Shown piece after piece: positions 36,347 through 44,410 of a stretch of 64,000 bases of DNA; within the stretch, counting starts at the first letter, position 1; every line of letters begins with the position of its first letter. The position numbers and the translations under genes were made by a program. The notes beneath the pieces were generated by a model. The model made no database searches, was not told the DNA's origin, and saw nothing but the letters and a program-made list of their open reading frames with translations. Source of the stretch: Noviherbaspirillum sedimenti (GTDB lineage: Bacteria > Pseudomonadota > Gammaproteobacteria > Burkholderiales > Burkholderiaceae_D). The stretch spans positions 2,356,001 through 2,420,000 of the forward strand of contig NZ_QYUQ01000002.1 of assembly GCF_003590835.1 (NCBI RefSeq). The letters are read 5' to 3'.

Positions 36347-37915
36347 TCAGGCTGATTTTTTCAGGCGCTCTGCGACGTTCCATGGCAGGAGATCTGCCAC
36401 GCGATTGATCGGATAGTCTGCGATGTGGGTAAACACATGGCGCAGGTACGCTTCCGGATCGATGCCGTTGAGGCGGGCTGAGCCGATGAGCGAGTACATG
36501 GCGGCAGCACGCTCGCCACCGCTGTCAGCCCCCAGGAACAGGAAATTCTTCCTGCCAAGACATACGCCGCGCAATGCATTCTCCGCGATATTATTGTCGA
36601 TCTCTGCCATGCCATCGTCGCAATAATAGACCAGCGCCTGCCACTGGTTGAGCGCGTAGTTGATGGCCTTGGTCGTGTCCGATTGGGTCGATAGTGTCAA
36701 CAGCCGCTGTCGCAGCCAGATTTCAAGATCGTCCAGCAGGGGCCTGGCCTGCTGTTGCCGAATCCGTTGCCGCTCGTCCGGTGGTTGCCCACGGATTTGC
36801 GCTTCGATGGCATACAGCTCGCCAATCCGTCGCAGCGCTTCGGTAGAGGTGGGCGTAGCCTTGCGCACGTGCAGGTCATGGAGCTTGCGACGGGCATGTG
36901 CCCAGCATGCCGCTTCCTTTACCTGGCCATCCGCGTAGATCGCGTTGAAGCCTGGAAATGCGTCAGCCTGAACCACGCCGGCAAATCCGGCCAGGTGCGA
37001 CTGCGGATGCAGACCCTGCCGGTTCGGCGAATAGGCAAACCACACGGCCGCTGGAGCGGACGAGCCGGCATTGCGATCATCCCTGACGTACACCCAGAGT
37101 CGGCCCGTCTTCGTCTGACCATTGCCGGGAGACAGTACCGGCATCGGCGTCTCGTCCGCATGAATCTTGCCCGGGGCCAGTACATGGCGGCGCAGTGCCT
37201 CCACCAGAGGGGTAATCAGCACACCGCATGCGCCCATCCAGCGCCCTGTGGTGGCGGGATCCAGATCCACCCCTTTCCTGGCGTGGATGACCGATTGGCG
37301 ATACAGCGGTTGATGATCGGCGAATTTCCCCACGGCGATGTTGGCCAGCAGACCGGGGCCGGCGAAACTGCGCTGGATCGGCCGACTCGGTGCGGCCGCC
37401 TGGACGATCACGTCGCAGCAGCCACAGGCTTTTTTACGGCGTACGTGACGAATCACCTTGAAGGCGGCGTCGATGATTTCCAGCTGTTCGGAAACGTCTT
37501 CGCCGAGCGACTTGAGGTCGCCGCCACATGCCGGGCAGGCTTGGACCTCTGGCTCGATGATGTGGTCTTCGCACGGCAGGTGGTCAGGCAATGGCTGGCG
37601 TGCCGACTTCTGCCGGGGCGTTACTGTTTCCGGCTGCTTCTGTTCGGCAGCGCCTTCCTCGGCAAGCAGATCTTCCAGACGCGTTTCCAGCTGCTCGAGT
37701 TTCTTGTCGATCTTCTCGGACTTGCGGCCGAACTGCATGCGCTTGAGTTTGGCGATCTGCAGTTGCAGCTGCTCGATTTCGAGCGTGCGCACGGAAAGTG
37801 CCAGCTCCAGCGTCGACACGGTATGGCGCAATTGCTGGAGCTCGTCGTCGCGGCGCAATAGCAAAGCCTTCAGGGCATCAATATCGTCCGGCAGTGAGGC
37901 GGGGGTGACAGGCAT
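36347..37915 (-). CDS. tnpC: IS66 transposase TnpC
   Basis: A 522-residue DDE transposase. The N-terminal coiled coil (LKRMQFGRKSEKIDKKLEQLE) is followed by a zinc-finger-like segment (CPACGGDL...KKACGCCD), the core with HADETPMPV and YADGQVKEAACWAHARRK, and the C-terminal KNFLFLGADSGGERAAAMYSLIGSARLNG. Full length. Its sequence differs from both tnpC tails in the 17-21 kb nest. Confidence 0.93.
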   Translation of the reverse strand: MPVTPASLPDDIDALKALLLRRDDELQQLRHTVSTLELALSVRTLEIEQLQLQIAKLKRMQFGRKSEKIDKKLEQLETRLEDLLAEEGAAEQKQPETVTPRQKSARQPLPDHLPCEDHIIEPEVQACPACGGDLKSLGEDVSEQLEIIDAAFKVIRHVRRKKACGCCDVIVQAAAPSRPIQRSFAGPGLLANIAVGKFADHQPLYRQSVIHARKGVDLDPATTGRWMGACGVLITPLVEALRRHVLAPGKIHADETPMPVLSPGNGQTKTGRLWVYVRDDRNAGSSAPAAVWFAYSPNRQGLHPQSHLAGFAGVVQADAFPGFNAIYADGQVKEAACWAHARRKLHDLHVRKATPTSTEALRRIGELYAIEAQIRGQPPDERQRIRQQQARPLLDDLEIWLRQRLLTLSTQSDTTKAINYALNQWQALVYYCDDGMAEIDNNIAENALRGVCLGRKNFLFLGADSGGERAAAMYSLIGSARLNGIDPEAYLRHVFTHIADYPINRVADLLPWNVAERLKKSA

Positions 37916-37945
37916 GCGCGGCAGTTTACGCGCTTGCCGGAATGT

Positions 37946-38293
37946 TTACAACAAGGAAAGCGGTGGCCCGGTGCGTTCCGGCTGCTTCCAGTTGATCCCC
38001 TCCAGCAGCATGGACAGCTGCGCCGGGGTCAGGTGGATCTTGCCGCTGTCGGCCTGTGGCCAGACAAACCGGCCATGCTCAAGCCGCTTGATGAGCAGAC
38101 ATAGTCCATCGCCGGTGGCCCACAGCACCTTGATGACATTGCCTCGCCGGCCACGGAAGACGAACACATGGCCGGAGAGCGGCTCCTCGGCCAGGGTCAT
38201 TTGCACCTTGGCCGCCAGGCCATTCATGCCTGCCCGCATGTCGGTGATGCCTGCGGCGATCCAGATGCGTGTTCCCGCCGGCAGGCCCATCAT
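37946..38293 (-). CDS. tnpB: IS66 accessory protein TnpB
   Basis: A 115-residue protein beginning MMGLPAGTRIWI, with the family block GHVFVFRGRRGNVIKVLW and GRFVWPQ. The start overlaps the tnpA stop (ATGA), which decides it over longer frames reaching 38557. Required for transposition in IS66 elements, mechanism unclear. Confidence 0.92.
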   Translation of the reverse strand: MMGLPAGTRIWIAAGITDMRAGMNGLAAKVQMTLAEEPLSGHVFVFRGRRGNVIKVLWATGDGLCLLIKRLEHGRFVWPQADSGKIHLTPAQLSMLLEGINWKQPERTGPPLSLL

Positions 38294-38709
38294 GCGCGCA
38301 CCATCCGCAGAATCGCGTGCAGCATGGCCAGATCGGCATGGCCATCGAATCGGACCGTCACATCGGCGATGGCGATTTCGATGATGCCTTGTCGCGCAAC
38401 GCACGTGTTCGTTGTGCTTGCCGTCTCCGTCGTCGCCGCAAGTCGAGGCGTTGATGTGGGCGCGACCGCTGCCGCTCTCTCGACTATCGTGACGGGCAAC
38501 ATGGCCTGAGGCGCTGGCGCAGCATCGAACAGGCCAGCCACCAAATGGCGCCGCCACTTGAACAGCATGTTGGCGTTGATGCCGTGCTGCTGCGCCAGAT
38601 GGGAAACGGAAGCGCCAGGCTCGCTGGCCTGCTGTGCCAGCTGCCGTTTGAACGCAACCGGAAAATTCGGGCGCCGCTTGCGACGCCCCTCTAAAATCAA
38701 TGAATCCAT
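38290..38709 (-). CDS. tnpA: IS66 accessory protein TnpA
   Basis: A 139-residue protein beginning MDSLILEGRRKRRPNF. A helix-turn-helix is visible in ASVSHLAQQHGINANMLFKWRR. An ATG four codons upstream (38721) is an alternative start. The C-terminal part is Ala/Thr-rich. Confidence 0.88.
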   Translation of the reverse strand: MDSLILEGRRKRRPNFPVAFKRQLAQQASEPGASVSHLAQQHGINANMLFKWRRHLVAGLFDAAPAPQAMLPVTIVERAAAVAPTSTPRLAATTETASTTNTCVARQGIIEIAIADVTVRFDGHADLAMLHAILRMVRA

Positions 38710-38838
38710 GATAGTTCCCACTAAAAAATAGCGGGAACTATCGTGGATTATTTGGATAAAATCGTCCAGACGGTACAGATGAGGCGCTTACGATTAATTC
38801 AATCTGATCAAACTGTGCCATAGACGAAGTTTCATTCA

Positions 38839-39644
38839 TTACCGCATGCTAGCCTGCCCGATCAGGCGCAGTTGTTGCGGCAGACAAACCGAATGCAGAT
38901 CGTAATGGTCGATGACGCGTTGCCGGGCGTTCTGACGAAGTAACTGCATGTTTTGTGGTTGATCCAGTGCCTCGACGACCGCATCTGCAATCTGCTCCGT
39001 GCTGAAAAAATCAACCAGCAAGCCGTTTTTTCTGTGCTCAAGGACTTCCATCACCGGTGGCGTACGCGAGCCGATGACCAGGCATCCGGCCGATGAATGA
39101 CATGGATCATGTCATGGTATCGTTGCGGAACCTGATTCCGCTGCCAGGTAGTCAGGGTCTGTCCGAAGTCGGCGCCGTCAAGTGCCAGCAGGTGCGGCAT
39201 GTTCCATGTCCTGATGCGCAGCTTGTCATCCAAACTGGCAGGATATTCCGGGTCAAAGCCGACATCCGCGCCGACCGCGCGGTAAAAAAATTCGAAATAG
39301 CCGATCAGCGGCACGTCCGGATACACATCTTTCAGATACAGGGTTTCGCCCCAGCCGGCATGACCGAGAATGACATCGGGGCGAAAGCCCTTATTGCGTA
39401 AATCCATGCAGACCCGCAAGACCGCCTGCCCATTCAACACGGCATTTTCGGTCGTCTTCAGATAGTGGTGAGCATCGGGCCTTATGACACGGCTCGGCTT
39501 GTACAGGATTGTTTTCACGCCAGGAATATCGACGCGGCGATGCTGACCGACGCCGATAATTTCATGCTTGCCGCTTGTCCCTAGATGACCAAGCAGGTGC
39601 TTGTATTGTCCGGGGAAATTTTGATGGATCGCTAGAATTCTCAT
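38839..39644 (-). pseudogene. Glycosyltransferase family 4 gene with internal deletion and frameshift
   Basis: From 39644 the minus strand reads MRILAIHQNFPGQYKHL, HAGWGETLYLKDV and RYHDMIHVIH, the first half of a GT4 enzyme. At about 39090 it changes frame to CLVIGSRTPPVMEVLEHRKNG and LLVDFF, the C-terminal end, which stops at 38839. Roughly 150-190 codons of the donor-binding domain are missing and the frame no longer matches. The gene cannot make a working transferase. It lies between the IS66 element and manC and is probably a relic of an older polysaccharide cluster. Confidence 0.85.
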
Positions 39645-39840
39645 TCAGAACCTGGAGGGATTGCAATTTGCGTGCAGGCGCAGGCGCAATAGTGTAACCA
39701 AGATTTGCAATCAATTTGCCATCGTTGCCAAAATTGACATTAATCCTGTAATACAATATTCATATAAATCAATGCATTCATGCCAAGCATGATGCTCCAT
39801 TTCGAATGTCATTTAAGAACTAAAATCATCAGGGAGCTTT

Positions 39841-41256
39841 ATGAGCATCGTTCCAACCATCCTGTGCGGCGGTGCGGGTTCGAGGTTATGGCCGGTTTCT
39901 CGCGAAATGCATCCGAAACCTTTCATCCGGCTGGCGGATAACCAAAGCCTGCTGCAAAAAGCTTTTCTGCGCGGGGCGAACCTTCCTGAGGCAAAAGAAA
40001 TCCTGACCGTTACCAACCGCGAGCTGCTTTTCAAAACGCAGGACGACTTCCGCGAAGTCAACAAACAGGGCCTCGCTACTTCGTTCATTCTTGAACCCTT
40101 CGGCCGCAATACCGCTGCAGCAATCGCCGCAGCGGCGCTGAATGTAGCGATGAGGCATGGCGAAGACGCTGTCATGCTGGTGCTTGCGGCAGACCACCTG
40201 ATTACCGACCAGGAAGCGTTCTCCAGCGCAGTCGCCCAAGCAATGGTGCTGGCCCGCCAGGGCAAGCTGGTCACTTTCGGCATTCAGCCTGATGCCCCGG
40301 AAACCGGCTATGGCTATATTGAAGCGGAAGGCAACCAGGTAGTGCGCTTTATAGAAAAGCCTACGCTGGAAAAAGCCCGGGAATATCTGGCATCCGGCCG
40401 CTTCCTGTGGAACTCTGGCATTTTTTGTTTCGAGGCAGGGATCATGCTGCAGGCGCTGGAAAAACACTGCCCGGATATTCTTTCCGCGACGACTTCCTGC
40501 ATCCAGTCATCCCGCACCGCCGAAGGCAAAGGCTTCAGCCAGATTGCGCTCGAACCGGATAGCTTTGCGCAAGTGCCGGACAACTCGATCGATTACGCTG
40601 TCATGGAAAAATCCAGCCAGGTTGCCGTTGTTCCCTGCGATATCGGCTGGAGCGATATCGGGTCCTGGAGTGCACTGGGCGATCTGACCAATTCAGACGG
40701 GCAAGGCAACCGCATCAATGGCGAAGCGCACTTGCACGACGTTACCAACTGCTTCATTCAGAGCAACAAACGTGTAGTTGGCGCAGTCGGCGTCGACAAC
40801 CTGATCATCGTCGATACGCCGGACGCCCTGCTGGTGGCCGACAGGTCGCGCGCGCAGGACGTCAAGCACCTGTACACAGCATTAAAGGCACAAGGCCACG
40901 AAGCGCACAAGCTGCACCTGACCGTCCACCGCCCCTGGGGCACCTACACCGTGCTGGAAGAAGGCCCGCGCTTCAAGATCAAGCGGATCGTCGTCAAGCC
41001 GGGCGCCTCGCTGTCACTGCAGATGCATTATCACCGCAGCGAACACTGGATTGTCGTCAGCGGCATGGCGAAGGTTGTCAATGGCGAACGTGAACTGCTG
41101 GTCGCCACCAACGAATCCACTTTCATCCCGGCTGGGCACAAGCACCGGCTGGAAAACCCCGGCGTGCTGGACTTGGTCATGATCGAAGTGCAAAGCGGCG
41201 AATACGTCGGCGAAGACGATATCGTGCGATTTCAGGATGTATACGGGCGCTGCTGA
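39841..41256 (+). CDS. manC: Mannose-1-phosphate guanylyltransferase / mannose-6-phosphate isomerase (second copy)
   Basis: A 471-residue GDP-mannose synthesis enzyme with CGGAGSRLWPVSR (8-20), RFIEKPTLEK near 165, and the C-terminal isomerase domain HRPWGTY (about 361) and HYHRSEHWIVV (about 397). It is a clear paralogue of the gene at 24925, not a recent duplicate, because sequence differences are spread throughout. A ribosome binding site (ggga) precedes the ATG. It is oriented opposite to the decayed glycosyltransferase. Both manC genes appear intact. Confidence 0.93.
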   Translation: MSIVPTILCGGAGSRLWPVSREMHPKPFIRLADNQSLLQKAFLRGANLPEAKEILTVTNRELLFKTQDDFREVNKQGLATSFILEPFGRNTAAAIAAAALNVAMRHGEDAVMLVLAADHLITDQEAFSSAVAQAMVLARQGKLVTFGIQPDAPETGYGYIEAEGNQVVRFIEKPTLEKAREYLASGRFLWNSGIFCFEAGIMLQALEKHCPDILSATTSCIQSSRTAEGKGFSQIALEPDSFAQVPDNSIDYAVMEKSSQVAVVPCDIGWSDIGSWSALGDLTNSDGQGNRINGEAHLHDVTNCFIQSNKRVVGAVGVDNLIIVDTPDALLVADRSRAQDVKHLYTALKAQGHEAHKLHLTVHRPWGTYTVLEEGPRFKIKRIVVKPGASLSLQMHYHRSEHWIVVSGMAKVVNGERELLVATNESTFIPAGHKHRLENPGVLDLVMIEVQSGEYVGEDDIVRFQDVYGRC

Positions 41257-41259
41257 TTA

Positions 41260-41435
41260 TCATACAAGTGCCAGCACGCGCATTTCAACATGCAAGCCGG
41301 CAGCAGCTGCCATCCAGCCAATTCCAGATCGATTTTGCTGGTCTTCTGTGATTTCTTCTGGAAACTCAATGCGCGTGATAATGCGCCAGCTTCAATGCAA
41401 GAAGTCGATCCATACTGAGGTGTCAACGAGTACCA
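41260..41435 (-). pseudogene. vapC: vapC toxin remnant
   Basis: An ATG at 41435 inside the end of vapB starts MVLVDTSVWIDFLH, the classic PIN-domain start with the first metal-binding Asp, then a TGA at 41391-41393. The same frame continues after the stop (RIEFPEEITEDQQN, ending at 41260) but this does not look like PIN-domain sequence. The toxin is therefore reduced to 14 codons fused to unrelated DNA. Confidence 0.75.
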
Positions 41436-41629
41436 TGCAATGCCTCACGGCGACGCGGGATATCCTTGGCGTCGGGTTGGCTACCGGCTAGTCTTGCCAG
41501 CCGCCTGGCCGCTTCGCGTTCGATCAAGGCGCGCAAGGCTTCATGCAAAAGCTCGCTGCGCTCGGTTTTACCGGAAATAGCATGGGCTCTTTTCAGCAAG
41601 TCATCATCCAGGATAATAGTAGTACGCAT
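41423..41629 (-). CDS. vapB: VapB-family antitoxin, orphan
   Basis: A 68-residue protein starting MRTTIILDDDLLKRA with the REALRALIE-like helix (HEALRALIERE), as in VapB antitoxins that pair with PIN-domain toxins. It probably binds DNA as a ribbon-helix-helix dimer. Its partner vapC, overlapping its 3' end by 13 bp, is truncated to 14 codons, so this antitoxin has no cognate toxin here. Confidence 0.8.
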   Translation of the reverse strand: MRTTIILDDDLLKRAHAISGKTERSELLHEALRALIEREAARRLARLAGSQPDAKDIPRRREALHGTR

Positions 41630-41731
41630 GACCGCTCCTCAAATTAATGGATTCATTCTCTCATCAATTTTAGTGCCATTCGATGCAAAAAATGATGTCT
41701 TCATCCCCTTGATCGAGACGGCTGAACTCCT

Positions 41732-42502
41732 TTACAAGATCGTGAGCGTGCCAGCAAAAGTCTCGCCAGGCACCAGTTGTACTGGCCGCGTCACCCGTAC
41801 GGGCTCGATGCAGACGAACCGTTGCCAGTCTGCATCCGGTAGGTCCGCCAGCTGCCGCCCGCCTGCTTCACCCGGATTCCACACCATCCATTGATCGAAA
41901 CCGCTGGCAGAGAGAGTCAAATTTTTCTCACCCGTCCAAAGCGTCAGGTCCGGGCAACCGTCATAGAGCCGCTCGAATGGCTCGGCGCCCAGCATCAGGG
42001 CCTGCGCCTCATCGACCGCCAGTTGCGGCTGGTAACGGTCCTGCACCTTCAGCCCTTGCAGACCGCTGATGCGCATCTGCCCCAGGTCTTGCACGCGAAA
42101 ATAGGGATGCAAGCCGCCGGTGAATGCAAACGCGCTCTTCCCTGCATTCCGGATGCTCAGCTCGATCGTCAGCCGGCCAGGCTGCACTTCGGCCGTCAAC
42201 TGCAGGCTGGCGGCGTGCGGCCAGCTTGCGATGTCCTGGTCGGAAATCTCCAGGGTGTAGCAGATGGTTTCTGCAACGGTGTCTTGCCGATGTTCGCGCA
42301 AGGTCCACGGCATGTCCCGCACGAAGCCATGCTTGCGCAACGGACCAGACTCGGCAAACTGCGGAAACAGGACGGGTACGCCGCCGCGGGCTGGCGCATA
42401 CCCGCTATTGACGATCGGACTGTTATAGAAAAGCGGGCCATGCGGTGTCAAGTCGGCGCTCAGGAGCTGGGCGCCGAGGGGCTGGTGGCTTAATTTGCTC
42501 AT
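41732..42502 (-). CDS. D-hexose-6-phosphate mutarotase (YeaD family)
   Basis: A 256-residue aldose-1-epimerase-like protein. ARGGVPVLFPQF (about 38-49), KHGFVRDMPW with the conserved His (about 57-66), TGGLHPYFRV (His near 140) and the C-terminal CIEPV are characteristic. It interconverts anomers of glucose-6-phosphate and is a plausible helper to sugar metabolism. The start is probably 42502; a frame extension reaches 42535 with a less convincing sequence. Confidence 0.85.
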   Translation of the reverse strand: MSKLSHQPLGAQLLSADLTPHGPLFYNSPIVNSGYAPARGGVPVLFPQFAESGPLRKHGFVRDMPWTLREHRQDTVAETICYTLEISDQDIASWPHAASLQLTAEVQPGRLTIELSIRNAGKSAFAFTGGLHPYFRVQDLGQMRISGLQGLKVQDRYQPQLAVDEAQALMLGAEPFERLYDGCPDLTLWTGEKNLTLSASGFDQWMVWNPGEAGGRQLADLPDADWQRFVCIEPVRVTRPVQLVPGETFAGTLTIL

Positions 42503-42548
42503 TTTAATTTGCTCATTAATGCAGGTGCTGTTCAAGCACTTCTACGCC

Positions 42549-42914
42549 CTACTGCTTGCGAAGCCAGGCTGCAAGGTCATTTTCGTCAACCTGTCCTGTA
42601 ACAATACTAATGATCATATCGCCGGCAATGACAGGATCATATTCCAGCTCAATGCCATTCAGTGCCAGAATCATATCCATGGCAGCAAACGCTGTTCTTT
42701 TGTTTGCATCGTTAAATGCGTGTGCTTGCGCAATGAATGCGGCATAACATGCGGCAAGATGATAGACATCGCCAATCAAAGCATAGTCGATGCGCTTATC
42801 AATCCGATCGATGCATGATGCAAGCGACTTGTCTGACGCAAGTCCCTGCAATTCGTTTGAATTAATCACGTCATCATGAATCATGATGACGTGCGCCTCT
42901 GTCAAACCGATCAT
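42549..42914 (-). CDS. doc: Death-on-curing (Doc/Fic-fold) toxin
   Basis: A 121-residue Fic-domain protein. The catalytic motif HAFNDANKRTAF (about 65-76) matches the Doc variant HxFxDANKRTA, which phosphorylates EF-Tu in the P1 system. The N-terminus IGLTEAHVIMIHD is typical of Doc proteins. It lies 2 bp after the antitoxin gene and looks complete. Growth arrest on loss of the antitoxin is expected from the family, not shown. Confidence 0.85.
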   Translation of the reverse strand: MIGLTEAHVIMIHDDVINSNELQGLASDKSLASCIDRIDKRIDYALIGDVYHLAACYAAFIAQAHAFNDANKRTAFAAMDMILALNGIELEYDPVIAGDMIISIVTGQVDENDLAAWLRKQ

Positions 42915-42916
42915 GC

Positions 42917-43165
42917 CTATTTATCTTCCAGGTACTTCAACGTCGGTTCAATTACCTTGCGACGATGCAAAAGTACCGCTTTGACATCGGCATCCGATGC
43001 CTTGGCGTGCGGAATGATATTGACAGCCTCGGCCGGGACAAGATAAGCCACAACGGCATTACGGTTAAAAATTGCCACAGGAGTGGATCCAGCATGCGCT
43101 AAAACTTTGCCAGGCTCGCGCAACTCTGTGAGCGACGCAGATTTAGTGGTAAGCAATGTATCCAT
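42917..43165 (-). CDS. phd: Phd/YefM-type antitoxin
   Basis: An 82-residue protein with the Phd fold pattern: SASLTELREPGKVLAHAGSTPVAIFNRNAVVAYLVP. It is expected to repress its own operon and neutralise Doc through its acidic C-terminus. It directly precedes doc. Intact. Confidence 0.8.
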   Translation of the reverse strand: MDTLLTTKSASLTELREPGKVLAHAGSTPVAIFNRNAVVAYLVPAEAVNIIPHAKASDADVKAVLLHRRKVIEPTLKYLEDK

Positions 43166-43238
43166 GGAAACCTCTAATCAAAGGGAATTGAATACACATT
43201 ATAATATACGTTTAAATTCACACAAAATGGGCTTGTTT

Positions 43239-43511
43239 TTAATAGCCGCCAAAGACCTTGTCCAATGCGGTCATGATTTGAAACTGGTTGCCCTGGGCCG
43301 AACGAACATGATCCTTCAGTTCATTTGCCGGGATTGCGTCAAGTTGTGGCGTATCTAGAAAATAGTCTTTCCCGTCAACCTCGATCACCGGGCAAAGGTC
43401 GGCCGGCGGGCGCACGGATGGAAACGCATCCATAGCACGCAGTGGGCTCACGATTCTTGTGGCTAGCCCGCTGATGAAATCGCTGTGCACATCGAGAAGA
43501 TAAGGGAAGCT
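43239..43511 (-). pseudogene. ccdB: ccdB-like toxin, N-terminally truncated
   Basis: The minus strand reads FPYLLDVHSDF, then TRIVSPL, PVIEVDGKDYFL and IMTALDKVFGGY, the CcdB gyrase-poison family from about residue 17 to its end. A TAG at 43512-43514 lies immediately before, and there is no room for the first strand or for ccdA before gluQ starts at 43525. The internal GTG at 43490 could start an 83-residue fragment, but this lacks the N-terminal strands. It is a relic whose antitoxin is gone. The C-terminal GF/GY end with conserved Trp-free tail fits the family. Confidence 0.75.
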
Positions 43512-43524
43512 CTAAAATCGACAA

Positions 43525-44394
43525 ATGACCTACATCGGCCGTTTCGCCCCCTCCCCCACAGGCCCCTTGCACCGGGGTTCGCTGGTGGCCGCCATGGCGA
43601 GCTTTCTGGACGCCCGCGCGCATCATGGTCACTGGCTGGTACGCATCGAGGATATCGACGAGCCGCGCTGCTCGCCGGCCGCGGCCGAGGATATCCTGGC
43701 GACGCTGGCGGCCTTCGGCATGCACTGGGATGGCGAGGTGGTGTGGCAGAGCCGGCGCAAGCCCCTGTACGCGGCGGCGTTCGCACGGCTGGCGCCGTGG
43801 GTCTATCCCTGCGGCTGCACGCGCCGCGAAATCGCCGATTCACGCATCGGCATCGCCGCCGATGGCGCGGCGGTCTATCCGGGCACCTGTCGTCATGGCC
43901 TGGCCGCCGGCAAGGCGGCGCGGGCGTTTCGCCTGCGGGTGCCGGATGCCGGCGCTGCGATGGACGTGATTACGTTCGAGGACCGCTGGATGGGCACGGT
44001 ATCGCAACAGCTGGCTACCGAAGTCGGCGACTTCGTGCTGAAACGTGCCGACGGTTTCTGGGCCTATCAATTGGCGGTGGTAGTGGATGACGCCGACCAG
44101 GGTGTCACGCATGTAGTGCGCGGCGCCGACCTGCTGGATTCGACGCCGAGGCAGATTTACCTGCAACGATTGCTGGGATTACCGACGCCGCTTTACATGC
44201 ACGTGCCGGTGCTCACCAATGCTGCGGGCGAAAAGCTGTCGAAGCAAACCGGCGCGATGGCGCTCGATGTGAAGGTGCCGCTGGCAGAGTTGATGGCGGC
44301 GGCGCGGTTTCTGGGACTGGAGGTCGGTGCGCCACAGTCAGTGGCGCTCTTCTGGCAGCAAGCGGTGGCGGCGTGGAAGGTACGCCACAGATAG
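43525..44394 (+). CDS. gluQ: Glutamyl-Q tRNA(Asp) synthetase
   Basis: A 289-residue truncated GluRS paralogue that attaches Glu to queuosine in tRNA(Asp). [15 protein letters not shown] (6-20) is the HIGH-like motif, RIEDIDEPR follows, the zinc-binding CGCTRREI is near 92, and KLSKQTGA near 238 is the KMSKS-like motif. No anticodon-binding domain, as expected for GluQ. Its start lies only 13 bp from the ccdB remnant on the other strand. Confidence 0.93.
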   Translation: MTYIGRFAPSPTGPLHRGSLVAAMASFLDARAHHGHWLVRIEDIDEPRCSPAAAEDILATLAAFGMHWDGEVVWQSRRKPLYAAAFARLAPWVYPCGCTRREIADSRIGIAADGAAVYPGTCRHGLAAGKAARAFRLRVPDAGAAMDVITFEDRWMGTVSQQLATEVGDFVLKRADGFWAYQLAVVVDDADQGVTHVVRGADLLDSTPRQIYLQRLLGLPTPLYMHVPVLTNAAGEKLSKQTGAMALDVKVPLAELMAAARFLGLEVGAPQSVALFWQQAVAAWKVRHR

Positions 44395-44410
44395 CCAGTA
44401 GGCAGCGAAA

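Larger units (their letters stand above)
36292..38791 (-). mobile_element. Intact IS66-family insertion sequence
   Basis: A 2500-bp element with the IS66 ends GTAAGC at 36292 and GCTTAC ending at 38791. The perfect 8-bp duplication GATTAATT lies at 36284-36291 and 38792-38799. It contains tnpA, tnpB and tnpC in one direction with typical overlaps. All genes are open, so the insertion looks recent. Confidence 0.95.

Noticed and set aside
43239..43490. Functional small CcdB starting at GTG 43490
   Set aside because: Lacks the first strand of the fold, and a stop lies just upstream of the conserved FPYLLDV segment.
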